A DNA stretch of 64,000 bases from Amycolatopsis jejuensis (GTDB lineage Bacteria > Actinomycetota > Actinomycetes > Mycobacteriales > Pseudonocardiaceae), in NCBI RefSeq assembly GCF_000717335.1, contig NZ_JNYZ01000036.1, forward strand, positions 1-64,000. The letters run 5' to 3'. Positions 1 through 7,657 of this stretch are shown here, piece by piece (the stretch's first letter is position 1; each line of letters opens with the position of its first letter). The translations under genes were made by a program, and so were the position numbers. Below the pieces are notes generated by a model. The model made no database searches. It worked only from the letters and a program-made list of their open reading frames with translations, and was not told the origin of the DNA.

Positions 1-51
1 AGATCTGCACTAGATCGCTCGTCGGCAGCGTCAGATGTGTATAAGAGACAG
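1..51 (+). other. Illumina Nextera adapter left on the contig end (not genomic)
   Basis: Bases 19-51 match the 33-base Nextera read-1 transposase adapter, ending in the 19-bp Tn5 mosaic end (33-51). Bases 11-18 read TAGATCGC, the i5 index N/S501, and bases 1-10 match the 3' end of the P5 arm with one mismatch at position 7. The whole P5-index-adapter order is therefore preserved. Forward ORFs starting here give the peptides MYKRQ and MCIRDR, which are familiar signatures of this contamination. Real sequence begins at about 52. Confidence 0.98.
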
Positions 52-68
52 GCTCAGTTCCGTGCCGG

Positions 69-794
69 TCAGGAAGCAGTTGCCTCGGCGTCGTCTGTGG
101 GCTCGGAGTTCCCGGAGTCCTCGACCAGGGTGCCGCGCAGCCATTGCTCAACCCCGGCGATGTGCACCGTCGCCCACGAGCGGGCCAGTTCCGGCTCTCG
201 GGCGGCGATCGCGTCGTAGATTGCGGTGTGTTCTTCGTGTGTTCGGGCCACCGCACCGTCCTGTGTGAGGCCGCGCCAGATTCGGGCTCGCGCGGTCGGC
301 CCGGACAGGCTGTCGAGCAGCGCGCAGAGAACCGGATTGCCTGAGCCGTCCGCAATTTTGCGGTGGAACTGCAGGTCGTTGGCCACGAGTGCGTCGATGG
401 TCGGCGATTCGGCCAGCTCGCCGAGTAGCGTGCCCAGCTCGACAATGTCCTCGTCACTCATGCGCAACGCGGCCATCGCGGTCGCCGCCGGCTCGAGAAT
501 GCGCCGCACGGCAAGGAAATCGAGCATGGTGTCGTCGCGATGAAAGTCGACGACGAACGTCATCGCGTCAAGCAGCAGGTGCGGTTCGAGGCTGGTGACG
601 TACGTGCCGTCGCCTTGGCGCACGTCCAGCACCCGGACGAGGCACAACGCTTTCACCGCTTCGCGCAGCGAACTGCGCGAAAGCCCCAGGCGCTGCGCCA
701 GTTCGGCCTCCCTGGGAAGCCGGTCGCCCGGTGCCAGCTCACCCGAGAGGATCATGTCCTTGATCTTGCCGATCGCGACATCGGTGACCGGCAT
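69..794 (-). CDS. GntR-family transcriptional regulator, FadR/FCD subfamily
   Basis: A 241-residue DNA-binding regulator. Residues about 7-68 form a winged helix with the GntR pattern (DRLPREAELAQRLGLSRSSL then a GDGTYV wing). Residues about 90-222 form an all-helical FCD ligand domain. Asp140, His144, His189 and His211 fit the usual FCD metal-binding set, so a carboxylate effector is plausible. The start at 794 is preceded by GGGAGGGCGG as ribosome binding site. The stop lies only 17 bases from the adapter junction, so the gene is complete but whatever lies downstream is lost. Its own regulated operon is not in the window. The sugar-acid, lactate or fatty-acid specificity cannot be told from sequence. 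Confidence 0.9.
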   Translation of the reverse strand: MPVTDVAIGKIKDMILSGELAPGDRLPREAELAQRLGLSRSSLREAVKALCLVRVLDVRQGDGTYVTSLEPHLLLDAMTFVVDFHRDDTMLDFLAVRRILEPAATAMAALRMSDEDIVELGTLLGELAESPTIDALVANDLQFHRKIADGSGNPVLCALLDSLSGPTARARIWRGLTQDGAVARTHEEHTAIYDAIAAREPELARSWATVHIAGVEQWLRGTLVEDSGNSEPTDDAEATAS

Positions 795-1063
795 CGAGCC
801 GCCCTCCCTGCAGAGACCTCGGATGTTTGCTCCCTACAGCGTGCCACGCGCCCTCGCCGGACGAATGCCTGACCCACGGCCGAGCGCAGCTCAAAGCGGC
901 CCCACACTGAGGGGCTCAAAGCTCGGGATGGCGTGCACGGTGCACGCAACCTCAGCTGGTCCGGGCGGCACGCTGGTCAGCCGGACCCAGTGTCAGCCGG
1001 ACCCACTGGTCCGTCAGGTCACCTGGTTCGGCACCGAGCCCGTCACACGGCTCATTGCTCAGC

Positions 1064-1240
1064 GACCGCGCCACCCAGCGATCTCGCTACCCAGCGGTCT
1101 TAAGGGCCCAGGGGTCTCATTGCCCAGCGATCTCACGGCGCAGTGGTCTCACCACCCTGCGGTCTCACTACCCAGCGGTCTCGCCACCGAGCGGTCTCAC
1201 CCCCAGTGGCCTCAGCGCCCAGAGATCTCACAAGCCAGAG
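1064..1240. repeat. Degenerate 16-bp tandem array, about 10-11 copies
   Basis: The hexamer GRTCTC or a close variant recurs at 1080, 1096, 1113, 1129, 1145, 1161, 1177, 1193, 1208 and 1224, a period of 15-17 bp. The consensus unit is approximately ACCCAGCGGTCTCACY. The array sits in the gap 795-1644 between the GntR start and the sigma-factor stop. I see no credible gene in that gap. The rest of the gap is unremarkable, apart from a drop in G+C at about 1490-1560. Confidence 0.85.
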
Positions 1241-1620
1241 ACTCACTGTCCAGCGAGCCACTCAGCCCGTCGTCGAGCCTGTGCCAGGGCCGCTTCCATC
1301 CCAGGCGGTCGACCCGTCGCGTCGGGTAGCGCAATGACCGACCGCGGCACCACTCGCGGTCCGGCTGTCGCGCATACCCGTGGCTTCCGACGACGCAACG
1401 CCACGTACCGCACGCCGGGCACCGTCGCGGACGGGCCTGCCGAGCGACCGGGAACGGCAGGACATCCTCGAACACGCTGCTGAAGCAGATCTATGGACTG
1501 AGTACGGAGAATCGGAGTTCTGTGAATTGATGTGTATGTCGTGTTTCTTCCACGATGCAACGAGTCTCGCGGCCTGTCCAGGCCGTTCTGCTGTGAGCAG
1601 CGAGCTATCGCTCGTCCGTG

Positions 1621-1650
1621 TGATTCGGTGTGATTCGGTGTGATTCAGAA
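1621..1650. repeat. 10-bp direct repeat, three copies, overlapping the sigma-factor stop codon
   Basis: TGATTCGGTG occurs at 1621 and 1631, with a partial third copy at 1641. The third copy contains the TGA stop (1645-1647, minus strand) of the sigma-factor gene, so the duplication includes the end of the reading frame. Confidence 0.85.
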
Positions 1651-2298
1651 CTCCTGGCCCTGGATCATTTCGCGCAGCTTCGTGAGCGCGCGGTGCTGCG
1701 TGACCCGGACATTTCCGGCCGAGATACCCAGTGTCTCCGCCGTTTCGTTGGCGCTGAGGCCGACGACGATGCGCAGGGCGAGGATTTCCTGCTGCAGCGG
1801 CGCGAGACGCGTGAGCAGCTCCTGCAGCCGGCTGCCGAGGTCGAGGCGCAGGGCGTGCGACTCCGGCTCGTTGCCGACCAGCGGGCGCTCCGGCAGCTCC
1901 GGCACCGGCTCGGAACGGTCGCGCGCGACCGCGCGGTAGGCGTCGGCGACCTTGTTGGCCGCGATCGCGTGCACGAGGTACAGGAACGACCCACCGCGGT
2001 CCTGGTAGTCGGGCAGGGCTTTGAGCACGGCCATGCAGACGTCCTGGGCGACGTCGTCGGCCGAGAGGTACGAGAGGTCGCGGCCGCCCATCCGCGCGCG
2101 GCAGTAGCGCGCGACCACGGGCCGGAGCACGTGCAGCAGGCGGGCGATCGCCGCCTGGTCGTTCTGCCCCGCCGCGCGCACGAGGGGGTCCAAGTCCTCT
2201 TTGGTCAAGCGTCCCCCGGACCGGGGCAGCGTCTCCGGGTTCACGTAACCCGCGACGCCGGACTCCTCGGTACGGGACGTCTTCGACGGTGCTGTCAT
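1645..2298 (-). CDS. RNA polymerase sigma-70 family factor, SigD/ShbA type
   Basis: A 217-residue alternative sigma factor resembling mycobacterial SigD and streptomycete ShbA. Region 2 spans about residues 43-125 (PVVARYCRARMG, LSADDVAQDVCMA, then FLYLVHAIAANKVADAYR). Region 4 spans about 153-210, with the helix-turn-helix LSANETAETLGISAGNVRV and the downstream QHRALTKLRE. The ATG at 2298 is chosen because GGGGAGA lies 5-6 bases upstream. An ATG at 2346 would add 16 residues but lacks such a site. In mycobacteria sigD is followed by an anti-sigma gene (rsdA). Here the 850 bp downstream hold only repeats, so no cognate anti-sigma factor is adjacent. Confidence 0.92.
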   Translation of the reverse strand: MTAPSKTSRTEESGVAGYVNPETLPRSGGRLTKEDLDPLVRAAGQNDQAAIARLLHVLRPVVARYCRARMGGRDLSYLSADDVAQDVCMAVLKALPDYQDRGGSFLYLVHAIAANKVADAYRAVARDRSEPVPELPERPLVGNEPESHALRLDLGSRLQELLTRLAPLQQEILALRIVVGLSANETAETLGISAGNVRVTQHRALTKLREMIQGQEF

Positions 2299-2670
2299 GG
2301 TCGTCTCCCCGGCAACCCTCGACCGTCGCTGTCTTGGGGTCAACACTCTGTGATGTTGCGGTCGCAGCTACTCCGATCGGTCGGGGGGAGTGCTGCAGCC
2401 GTTGCGACGCTCCGTAACCTTAAGCGGCCGGACGCCGACCGTCCACATTTCAACTACGAATACCCCGTTAGCAGCAGTGGTCTTGACACAAACGAGACCA
2501 GGCGACGCACAGTACGAGTTCGGCCTCGCAGCATGTGCGGATGACCCGATCGGTACGTCACGAAGAGTGATAGCCAGGTAGCGCAACAGAGAGTGGCCAC
2601 CACTGCGGGTAGAACGGGTTCCACTGCGGTTGAGGGCACCGGTCGGTGCAATGCGTGATCTTGAGTCTGC
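2299..2670. other. Intergenic region between the sigma-factor gene and the GtrA gene
   Basis: These 372 bases hold no supportable gene. They are somewhat richer in A+T than the surroundings and should carry the sigma-factor promoter on the minus strand. I could not pick a confident -35/-10 pair. Confidence 0.5.
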
Positions 2671-3483
2671 TCAGCCGCGCCGCGCGAACACCCACCACCG
2701 CAGCACGGCGAACCGGGCGACTCCGCCGACGAAGCTCGCCGCGAGCAACGCGACGGTCTGCTGCCAGGCTGAGGGCTGCCCGGCGACCGCGTCGAGCGCG
2801 GAAAGCACGACCGACCCGTAGCCCGCGTAGAAGGCAAAGGTGGCCAGGTCCTGTAGATGCCGCTTCCCGGCGCGGCTGCGGCGGCCCGAAAACGTGACGC
2901 GCCGGTGGAACTCGGTATTGCCGACGGTCGTGATCGCGAGCGCCGCGAGATTCGCCCACTGCGCGCCGAACTCCGGCCGCAGCGCCAGGAACAGGATCGC
3001 TTGCAGTCCCGTGGTGACCACTCCGGCGACGAGGTACCAGGCCGCGTGTCCGCCGATCTCGTGGCGGCGAAGACCGGGCCGGTTCGTGCTTCGTGACCGG
3101 CCGCAATTACCCAGCTGACGGTGGTTCTGCCGGTCCGCCCCGTCGGCCTCGGGTCGGCCACGGTCGGCCTGTGCCTCGGTCCGCTCATCGAACCCTTTAC
3201 AGGAGGCGTTCCGGTCGGCTTCGGGCCGCTGCCGGTTGACCGAACCTTCGTCACCCGGCGAGACAGGTGCGGCACTCGGACGGTCCGCGATGTTGCCGAT
3301 TTCCGGCGAATAGTGCGTCGCGGTGCGGTCCGCCGACCGTGACCCGGCAGTGTCGCCACTGAATGGCGACTGGCTGGCGGCATCGGCACGGAGCTGGCCT
3401 TGGCCAGATCCGGCGCCCGGCACGATGGTGCGCCGGCGGCGGATACCGATCCGTCCTCGTGGTACCCACCTGGTGGTGGTCAT
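2671..3483 (-). CDS. GtrA-like membrane protein with a long hydrophilic N-terminal extension
   Basis: Residues about 148-268 of 270 carry four hydrophobic segments typical of the GtrA family, including YLVAGVVTTGLQAILFLAL, a TEFHRRVTF segment between helices 2 and 3, and a C-terminal RFAVLRWWVF. GtrA proteins are thought to move polyprenyl-linked sugars across the membrane or assist cell-wall glycosylation. The first 145 residues are unusual: rich in Arg, Gly, Asp and Ser, with no recognisable fold. The true start may be later, since the upstream ribosome binding site is weak (AGGA two bases before the ATG). A 16-bp palindrome lies 20 bases upstream of the start. Confidence 0.75.
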   Translation of the reverse strand: MTTTRWVPRGRIGIRRRRTIVPGAGSGQGQLRADAASQSPFSGDTAGSRSADRTATHYSPEIGNIADRPSAAPVSPGDEGSVNRQRPEADRNASCKGFDERTEAQADRGRPEADGADRQNHRQLGNCGRSRSTNRPGLRRHEIGGHAAWYLVAGVVTTGLQAILFLALRPEFGAQWANLAALAITTVGNTEFHRRVTFSGRRSRAGKRHLQDLATFAFYAGYGSVVLSALDAVAGQPSAWQQTVALLAASFVGGVARFAVLRWWVFARRG

Positions 3484-3503
3484 GATCCTGACGCTAGCGT
3501 GTT

Positions 3504-3538
3504 TTCACAAATTTGTGAACCTGATGAACCGAATGAAC
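3504..3538. promoter_or_regulatory. 16-bp perfect palindrome with phased TGAAC repeats, probable operator
   Basis: TTCACAAATTTGTGAA at 3504-3519 is a perfect palindrome in an otherwise GC-rich region. TGAAC then recurs at 3516, 3525 and 3534, a 9-bp period. The site sits 20 bases upstream of the GtrA start and about 110 bases upstream of the plus-strand DUF5709-like gene, so it could control either. The cognate regulator is unknown. Confidence 0.6.
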
Positions 3539-3630
3539 ATATGTGATCCCGGTGACAGCCGTGCGGCCCGTTTCACCGGAAAGCGCCTCGGGTAGCTCAT
3601 CACGAACAATCCGGACTTCGGGAGGTGCCC

Positions 3631-4017
3631 GTGAGCGATCCCGGCGACCACACGCTCCGGCCGAGTGAAGCACTCGATGAGGACGACCTCCGCGTCGACC
3701 CGCTCGAGGCAGGCGTCGAACCACCCGAGCACTGGAGCGCTGTGCACCGCGGTCCAGCGGAGATCCGCGAAGAGGAAAGCGATGTGCCCCGGCTTGCCGA
3801 GGGGGACGTCCAGCCGTCGCCGGTCCCCGGCCGCCCGGTCGCCGCGACACCGGCGGAGGACCTTCCCGAAACGGTCGAAAACTCCGACATCGAGCCGGTC
3901 GCGCCGGACTCCTCCGTGCCCCACCGGGATGCCGCGTCCGACCACGGCGAATGGGCCGACCGCGCGGGCGGCACGGTCGCCGATGCGATCCGCTCGGCCA
4001 TGGCCCGGAGATCGTGA
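3631..4017 (+). CDS. DUF5709-like acidic hydrophilic protein
   Basis: A 128-residue, highly acidic, cysteine-free protein with no membrane segment. The N-terminal pattern (LDEDDLRVDPLEAGVEPPEH) followed by an acidic REEESDVPRLAEG stretch resembles the actinobacterial DUF5709 family, whose function is unknown. The C-terminus (GGTVADAIRSAM) may form one amphipathic helix. GTG at 3631 is chosen because GGAGG lies five bases upstream. The GTG at 3625 in the same frame would overlap that site. The composition suggests an intrinsically disordered protein. Confidence 0.65.
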   Translation: MSDPGDHTLRPSEALDEDDLRVDPLEAGVEPPEHWSAVHRGPAEIREEESDVPRLAEGDVQPSPVPGRPVAATPAEDLPETVENSDIEPVAPDSSVPHRDAASDHGEWADRAGGTVADAIRSAMARRS

Positions 4018-4156
4018 TCTCAAACGTATTTGTGACAGGTTCCACCGTCACAGCTACGGCCCGGCGCTCACACTGCGCGACCGTGGCGCCGCCCCTAGCG
4101 TGAAAAACCACCCGCAACCGACCGCGCATCCGACTGCGACGAAGGGAAGGCCGAAG

Positions 4157-4459
4157 ATGCTGACCGTCACCGAAGCCGCCGCCGAGGCGATTACCGCGCT
4201 GACCGCCGACCAGGGCACCGACTCCGAACAAAGCGGCCTGAGGTTCGCACTGCAGAGCATGGAAGGCGAGGGCGCTCAGCTGGCACTGTCAGTGGCCCCG
4301 GCCCCGGAAGACGGCGACCGAGTCGTCGGCGCTGACGGCGGCGCGAAGGTCTTCCTCGAGCCGCAAGCAGCTGCCCTGCTGGACGACAAGGTCCTGGACG
4401 TCCAGCAGGACGAGACCGGCGACGTCGCCTTCGCTGTACTGCCGCAGCAACCCGCTTGA
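4157..4459 (+). CDS. HesB/IscA-like protein lacking all cysteines
   Basis: A 100-residue protein with the A-type carrier fold pattern: N-terminal MLTVTEAAAEAITAL, a central GLRFALQS strand, and a DDKVLDVQQDETGDVAFAV C-terminal half. Canonical IscA/HesB proteins hold iron or Fe-S clusters through three conserved cysteines. This one has no cysteine at all, so it is unlikely to be a classical Fe-S carrier. Such degenerate homologues occur in actinobacteria and are often misannotated as Fe-S assembly proteins. GAAGGGAAGG ends six bases before the ATG. It stands alone, 140 bp after the DUF5709-like gene. Confidence 0.75.
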   Translation: MLTVTEAAAEAITALTADQGTDSEQSGLRFALQSMEGEGAQLALSVAPAPEDGDRVVGADGGAKVFLEPQAAALLDDKVLDVQQDETGDVAFAVLPQQPA

Positions 4460-4639
4460 GGTCATCCCGCGGAGCCCTCTCGACAGGTTCGTGACAGGGC
4501 GACGCCGTGCTGCCAGGCCGGTCTGTTCGCAGCCGGATGGCAATGGGACGCCGATGTAGCAGGCTTGGCTCGGCGGGGAGGACGGCCTTGGTCCGGCCCT
4601 CGACGGGTGGTCTGAGTCGGCCGTCAGTCGCAATCGGCT

Positions 4640-5096
4640 GCACGCTGCGTCGACAGTCTCGATGAGCTGCCAGAGTGGGCTCGACAGTCTCGGCGGGCTG
4701 CTCGAGTTGGTCTGACAGCCTCAACGGGTTGCCTGCCGCGCCGTTGTCAGTGGCGACCGGCCTCCCATTGCACCGTCAGTCTCGACGGGTTGCCTGCCGT
4801 GCCGTCACCGGCTTCTCGCCGCGCCGACAGCGGTGGCCTGGCCGCCTGCCGAGTCGTTAACCTCGACCGACCTCCCGCCGCGCCGAGAGCGGTGGCCTGG
4901 CCGCCTGCCGTGCCTTCAGCGGTGACCTGGCCGCGCGCCGTGTCTTCAGCGGTGGCCTGGCCGCGCGCCGTGTCTTCAGCGGTGGCCTGGCCGCGCGCCG
5001 TGCCTTCAGCGGCGACTGGCTGCGCGCTGTGCCGTCAGTCCTGACCGGCTGCCCGTCGTGCTGTCAGTCAGTCTCGACCGGCCTCCCGCTGCGCCG
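4640..5096. repeat. 30-bp tandem array with a degenerate flank
   Basis: Four near-identical 30-bp units lie at 4891-4920, 4921-4950, 4951-4980 and 4981-5010. Each begins GGTGGCCTGGCCGC and ends CTTCAGC. Diverged copies extend on both sides, from about 4640 to the glycerate kinase stop. The unit is a multiple of three, so one frame yields a spurious decapeptide-repeat ORF (AVAWPRAVSS). The array fills the space between the convergent HesB-like and glycerate kinase genes. I see no gene in 4460-5096. Confidence 0.9.
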
Positions 5097-6221
5097 TCAC
5101 CCGCGCGCCCAGTCGCGCACCAGTACCGCGGCCCGTTCGCGCAGCAGTTCTGCTGCGTGGGCGCGGGCGTAGTCCAGCGACGGGGCATGGTCGATCAGCG
5201 CGCTGCTGCCCACCACGCCCAGCCCAGCCAGCGCGTCGGCGTCCAGTTGGATCCGGCCGGCCAGCACCAGCAGCGGAACTCCGGTCCGCCCGGCGCGCGC
5301 GGCGATCCCCGCCGGAGCCTTGCCCGACAGGGACTGCTCATCCAGCGAACCCTCGCCGGTGATCACCAGGTCCGCGCCGGTGAGCGCGTCGTCGACGCCG
5401 GTCAGCGCGGCGATCAGGTCGAAGCCGGACTCGACCGTCGCGCCCAGTCCGGCGATCGCTCCCGCCGCGACGCCTCCGCCCGCTCCTGCGCCCGGAAGAT
5501 CCGCGACGTCCACCGCACCGGCCTTCACCAGCGCCTTCGCCCAGTGCGACAGCGCATCGTCGAGGGCCAGCACGTCCTCCGGGCTCGCGCCCTTCTGCGG
5601 GCCGAACACCGCGGCCGCACCGTTCGCGCCGAGCAGCGGGTTGGTCACGTCCGTCGCGACCGCCACCGGCACCGCGCCCAGCCGCTCGCGCGCCGACCCG
5701 AGATCGACACGAGCAACCCGAGCGAGTGACCCACCGCCGAGACCGACCGACACATCCGACGAGTCGACGACGTCAGCGCCCAACGCGGCGAGCATCCCGG
5801 CGCCGCCGTCTGTACTCGCCGTGCCGCCGACCGTCAGCACGAGCCGCTGCGCGCCGCGCCTGAGCGCGTCGTCCAGCAGCTCACCAACGCCCCACGTGTG
5901 CGCGGCAAGCGCGACCTCCCGGCTCGGCGTCACGAACTCGATGCCGCACGCCCGTGCCGACTCGACGTAAGCCGTGCCGTCGAGCAGCACGTACCGGGCC
6001 TCGACCTGCTCGTCGAGCGGACCCCGCACGGACACGCGCACCACCGAGCCGCCAGCGTTCTCCAGTACTTCCAACGTTCCTTCGCCGCCGTCGGCGACCG
6101 GGCACGCGGAGATCTCGGCGTCCGGCAACGCATCGCGCACGCCCTGCGCAATGGCCTCCGTGACCTCGACCGCGGTCAGGCTTCCTTTGAACTTGTCCGG
6201 TGCGATCACGACGCGGGTCAT
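5097..6221 (-). CDS. Glycerate kinase (GckA/GlxK family)
   Basis: A 374-residue kinase that phosphorylates D-glycerate at the end of glycerate and glyoxylate assimilation. Visible family features are the N-terminal APDKFKGSLTA motif, PVADGGEGTLEVL, the [13 protein letters not shown] loop, and the C-terminal TGEGSLDEQSLSGKAP nucleotide-site motif. The ATG at 6221 overlaps the stop of the upstream dehydrogenase gene (ATGA, 6218-6221), so translation is probably coupled. A longer open frame upstream runs through the dehydrogenase gene in another frame and is not real. The pairing with a hydroxyacid dehydrogenase supports a glyoxylate/hydroxypyruvate to phosphoglycerate route. Confidence 0.94.
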   Translation of the reverse strand: MTRVVIAPDKFKGSLTAVEVTEAIAQGVRDALPDAEISACPVADGGEGTLEVLENAGGSVVRVSVRGPLDEQVEARYVLLDGTAYVESARACGIEFVTPSREVALAAHTWGVGELLDDALRRGAQRLVLTVGGTASTDGGAGMLAALGADVVDSSDVSVGLGGGSLARVARVDLGSARERLGAVPVAVATDVTNPLLGANGAAAVFGPQKGASPEDVLALDDALSHWAKALVKAGAVDVADLPGAGAGGGVAAGAIAGLGATVESGFDLIAALTGVDDALTGADLVITGEGSLDEQSLSGKAPAGIAARAGRTGVPLLVLAGRIQLDADALAGLGVVGSSALIDHAPSLDYARAHAAELLRERAAVLVRDWARG

Positions 6222-7165
6222 CGGGCGACTCCGGTGAGCGGCTCGGCGCCGGCGAGCACCGAGACGACGTTGCGGGCAGCGAGTACGGCCATCGCGGTGC
6301 GTGTCTCCACTGTCGCCGACCCGAGGTGCGGCGTGAGCACCACGTCCTCGCGTGCCAGTAACCGTGGCTCGACCTCCGGCTCCGCCTCGAACACGTCCAG
6401 CGCCGCGCCCGCGATCTCGCCGGCCTCGAGCGCGTCGGCAAGCGCTGACTCGTCGACGACCGGACCGCGCGTGGTGTTGACCAGGTACGCACCCGGTTTC
6501 ATCGCCCGTAACGCGTCCGCGTCGATGAGGTGCCGCGTCTCCGGCGTGAGCGGGCAATGCAGCGACACGAAGTCGGACCGTCGCAGCAACTCCTCGAACG
6601 ACACGAACTCGCCCGCGAAGCCCGGTTTCGCTGACCGTCCTGAGCAGACGACCTGCATCCCGAACGCCACCGCCCGGTCCGCCACCGCACGCCCGATCTG
6701 CCCGAGGCCCACGATGCCGAGCGTCTTGCCCTGCAGTCCGGATCCGAGCAGGAAACCGAGGTGGAACGACCACGGCCGGCGCGCCCGGACGAGACGTTCA
6801 CCCTCGCCGAGCCGACGCGAGACTGCCAGCAGCAGCCCGAACGTTAGGTCCGCGGTCGCGTCAGTGAGCACGCCAGGGGTGTTCGTCACCACCACCCCGC
6901 GCTTGCCCAGCGCAGCGACGTCGACGTTGTCGTAGCCCACGGCGACGTTCGCGACCACCTTCAGCTCCGGCCCGGCGGCGTCGGCCACCGCGCCGTCCAT
7001 CCGGTCGTGCAGCATCGACACCACGGCGGACGACCCGGTGACGAACTCACGCAGTTCCTCCGCCGTGAGCGGGCGATCCTCCTTGGAGATCTCCACTTCG
7101 CCTGCTTCACCGAGCACCTGCGCGGCCTCGTCCGGAATCCAGCGGGTGACCGCGATCTTCGGCAT
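6218..7165 (-). CDS. D-2-hydroxyacid dehydrogenase (glyoxylate/hydroxypyruvate reductase type)
   Basis: A 315-residue NAD(P)-dependent dehydrogenase. The Rossmann motif GLGQIG lies at 153-158. The catalytic Arg233 (NTTRGPVVDE) and His280 (LTPHLGSAT) are present, with the catalytic acid in the DVFEAEPEV segment at about 260-264. The SGRSAK stretch after the cofactor strand, with Arg in place of Asp, points to NADPH preference. It is the first gene of a two-gene operon with glycerate kinase, which makes reduction of hydroxypyruvate or glyoxylate to glycerate the most likely reaction. ATG 7165 fits the family N-terminus (MPKIAVTRWIP); an in-frame extension upstream has no homology signal. Confidence 0.92.
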   Translation of the reverse strand: MPKIAVTRWIPDEAAQVLGEAGEVEISKEDRPLTAEELREFVTGSSAVVSMLHDRMDGAVADAAGPELKVVANVAVGYDNVDVAALGKRGVVVTNTPGVLTDATADLTFGLLLAVSRRLGEGERLVRARRPWSFHLGFLLGSGLQGKTLGIVGLGQIGRAVADRAVAFGMQVVCSGRSAKPGFAGEFVSFEELLRRSDFVSLHCPLTPETRHLIDADALRAMKPGAYLVNTTRGPVVDESALADALEAGEIAGAALDVFEAEPEVEPRLLAREDVVLTPHLGSATVETRTAMAVLAARNVVSVLAGAEPLTGVAR

Positions 7166-7657
7166 GCCGAGCAGCCTAATGCCCACCACATCGCATGAGC
7201 GAGGTTCGCCGCCCGGCCGCCTTTGAACGCCCGCTCTGAGCTGCAGTGGAACGTCGGCACGTGACCAAAGCCTCGCCACGGCCGGTCATGGTCTGCTGCT
7301 GCCGCATTCCGCATTGTGGTACCACGCAAAGAGATTCACGTCGGCCATGGTCGCTCGACCCCGGACTGCCGCGATGTCTCCGGTACCCGGCTTCGGCGCT
7401 GGGGACTGTCCAGCATCAGTCGCTTTGTCCCCACCCCGGCCCGGCCCGGCGCCGCGAAACCCGTTCGCCACCTGCCAGCGCATCGTGTTCTCTTGGCGAC
7501 CACCTCCCTTTCCGATCCTTCGCCCGTCCTCCGTTTGATACTCGCCGCGGGCGGCTAACTCGTGCTATGTTCTCATGCAGAACGTGTGTGCGCAATACGA
7601 ACACACGGAGATCGGCAGAAGAAACGACGCAGGAAGATCCGGACGGAAGGGCTCGTG
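7166..7657. promoter_or_regulatory. Divergent promoter region of the glycerate and pca operons
   Basis: These 492 bases separate the minus-strand glycerate operon from the plus-strand pca operon and hold no supportable gene. TATGTT at 7566-7571 is a possible -10 for pca, without a well-spaced -35. GTTCT and AGAAC (7569-7573 and 7579-7583) form an inverted repeat with a 5-base spacer over this element. Confidence 0.5.
7588..7602 (-). promoter_or_regulatory. PcaR-like operator in front of the pca operon
   Basis: On the minus strand the sequence reads GTTCGTATTGCGCAC. This has the same ends and length (GTTCG, five bases, CGCAC) as the binding site reported for the IclR-family regulator PcaR at the Pseudomonas pcaIJ promoter. 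It lies 56 bases before pcaI. The IclR regulator encoded at the end of the same operon is the natural ligand protein. Its position just downstream of a possible -10 would suit repression in the absence of inducer. Confidence 0.6.

Noticed and set aside
35..268. Two overlapping plus-strand ORFs at the window start (MCIRDR..., MYKRQ...)
   Set aside because: They begin in adapter sequence and run antisense to the GntR gene.
1243..1560. Possible anti-sigma factor gene downstream of the sigma factor
   Set aside because: The minus-strand ORF here has no ribosome binding site, no membrane helix and no anti-sigma motif.
4790..5044. 84-residue ORF with a decapeptide repeat
   Set aside because: It is a by-product of the 30-bp array between convergent genes; no credible start or function.
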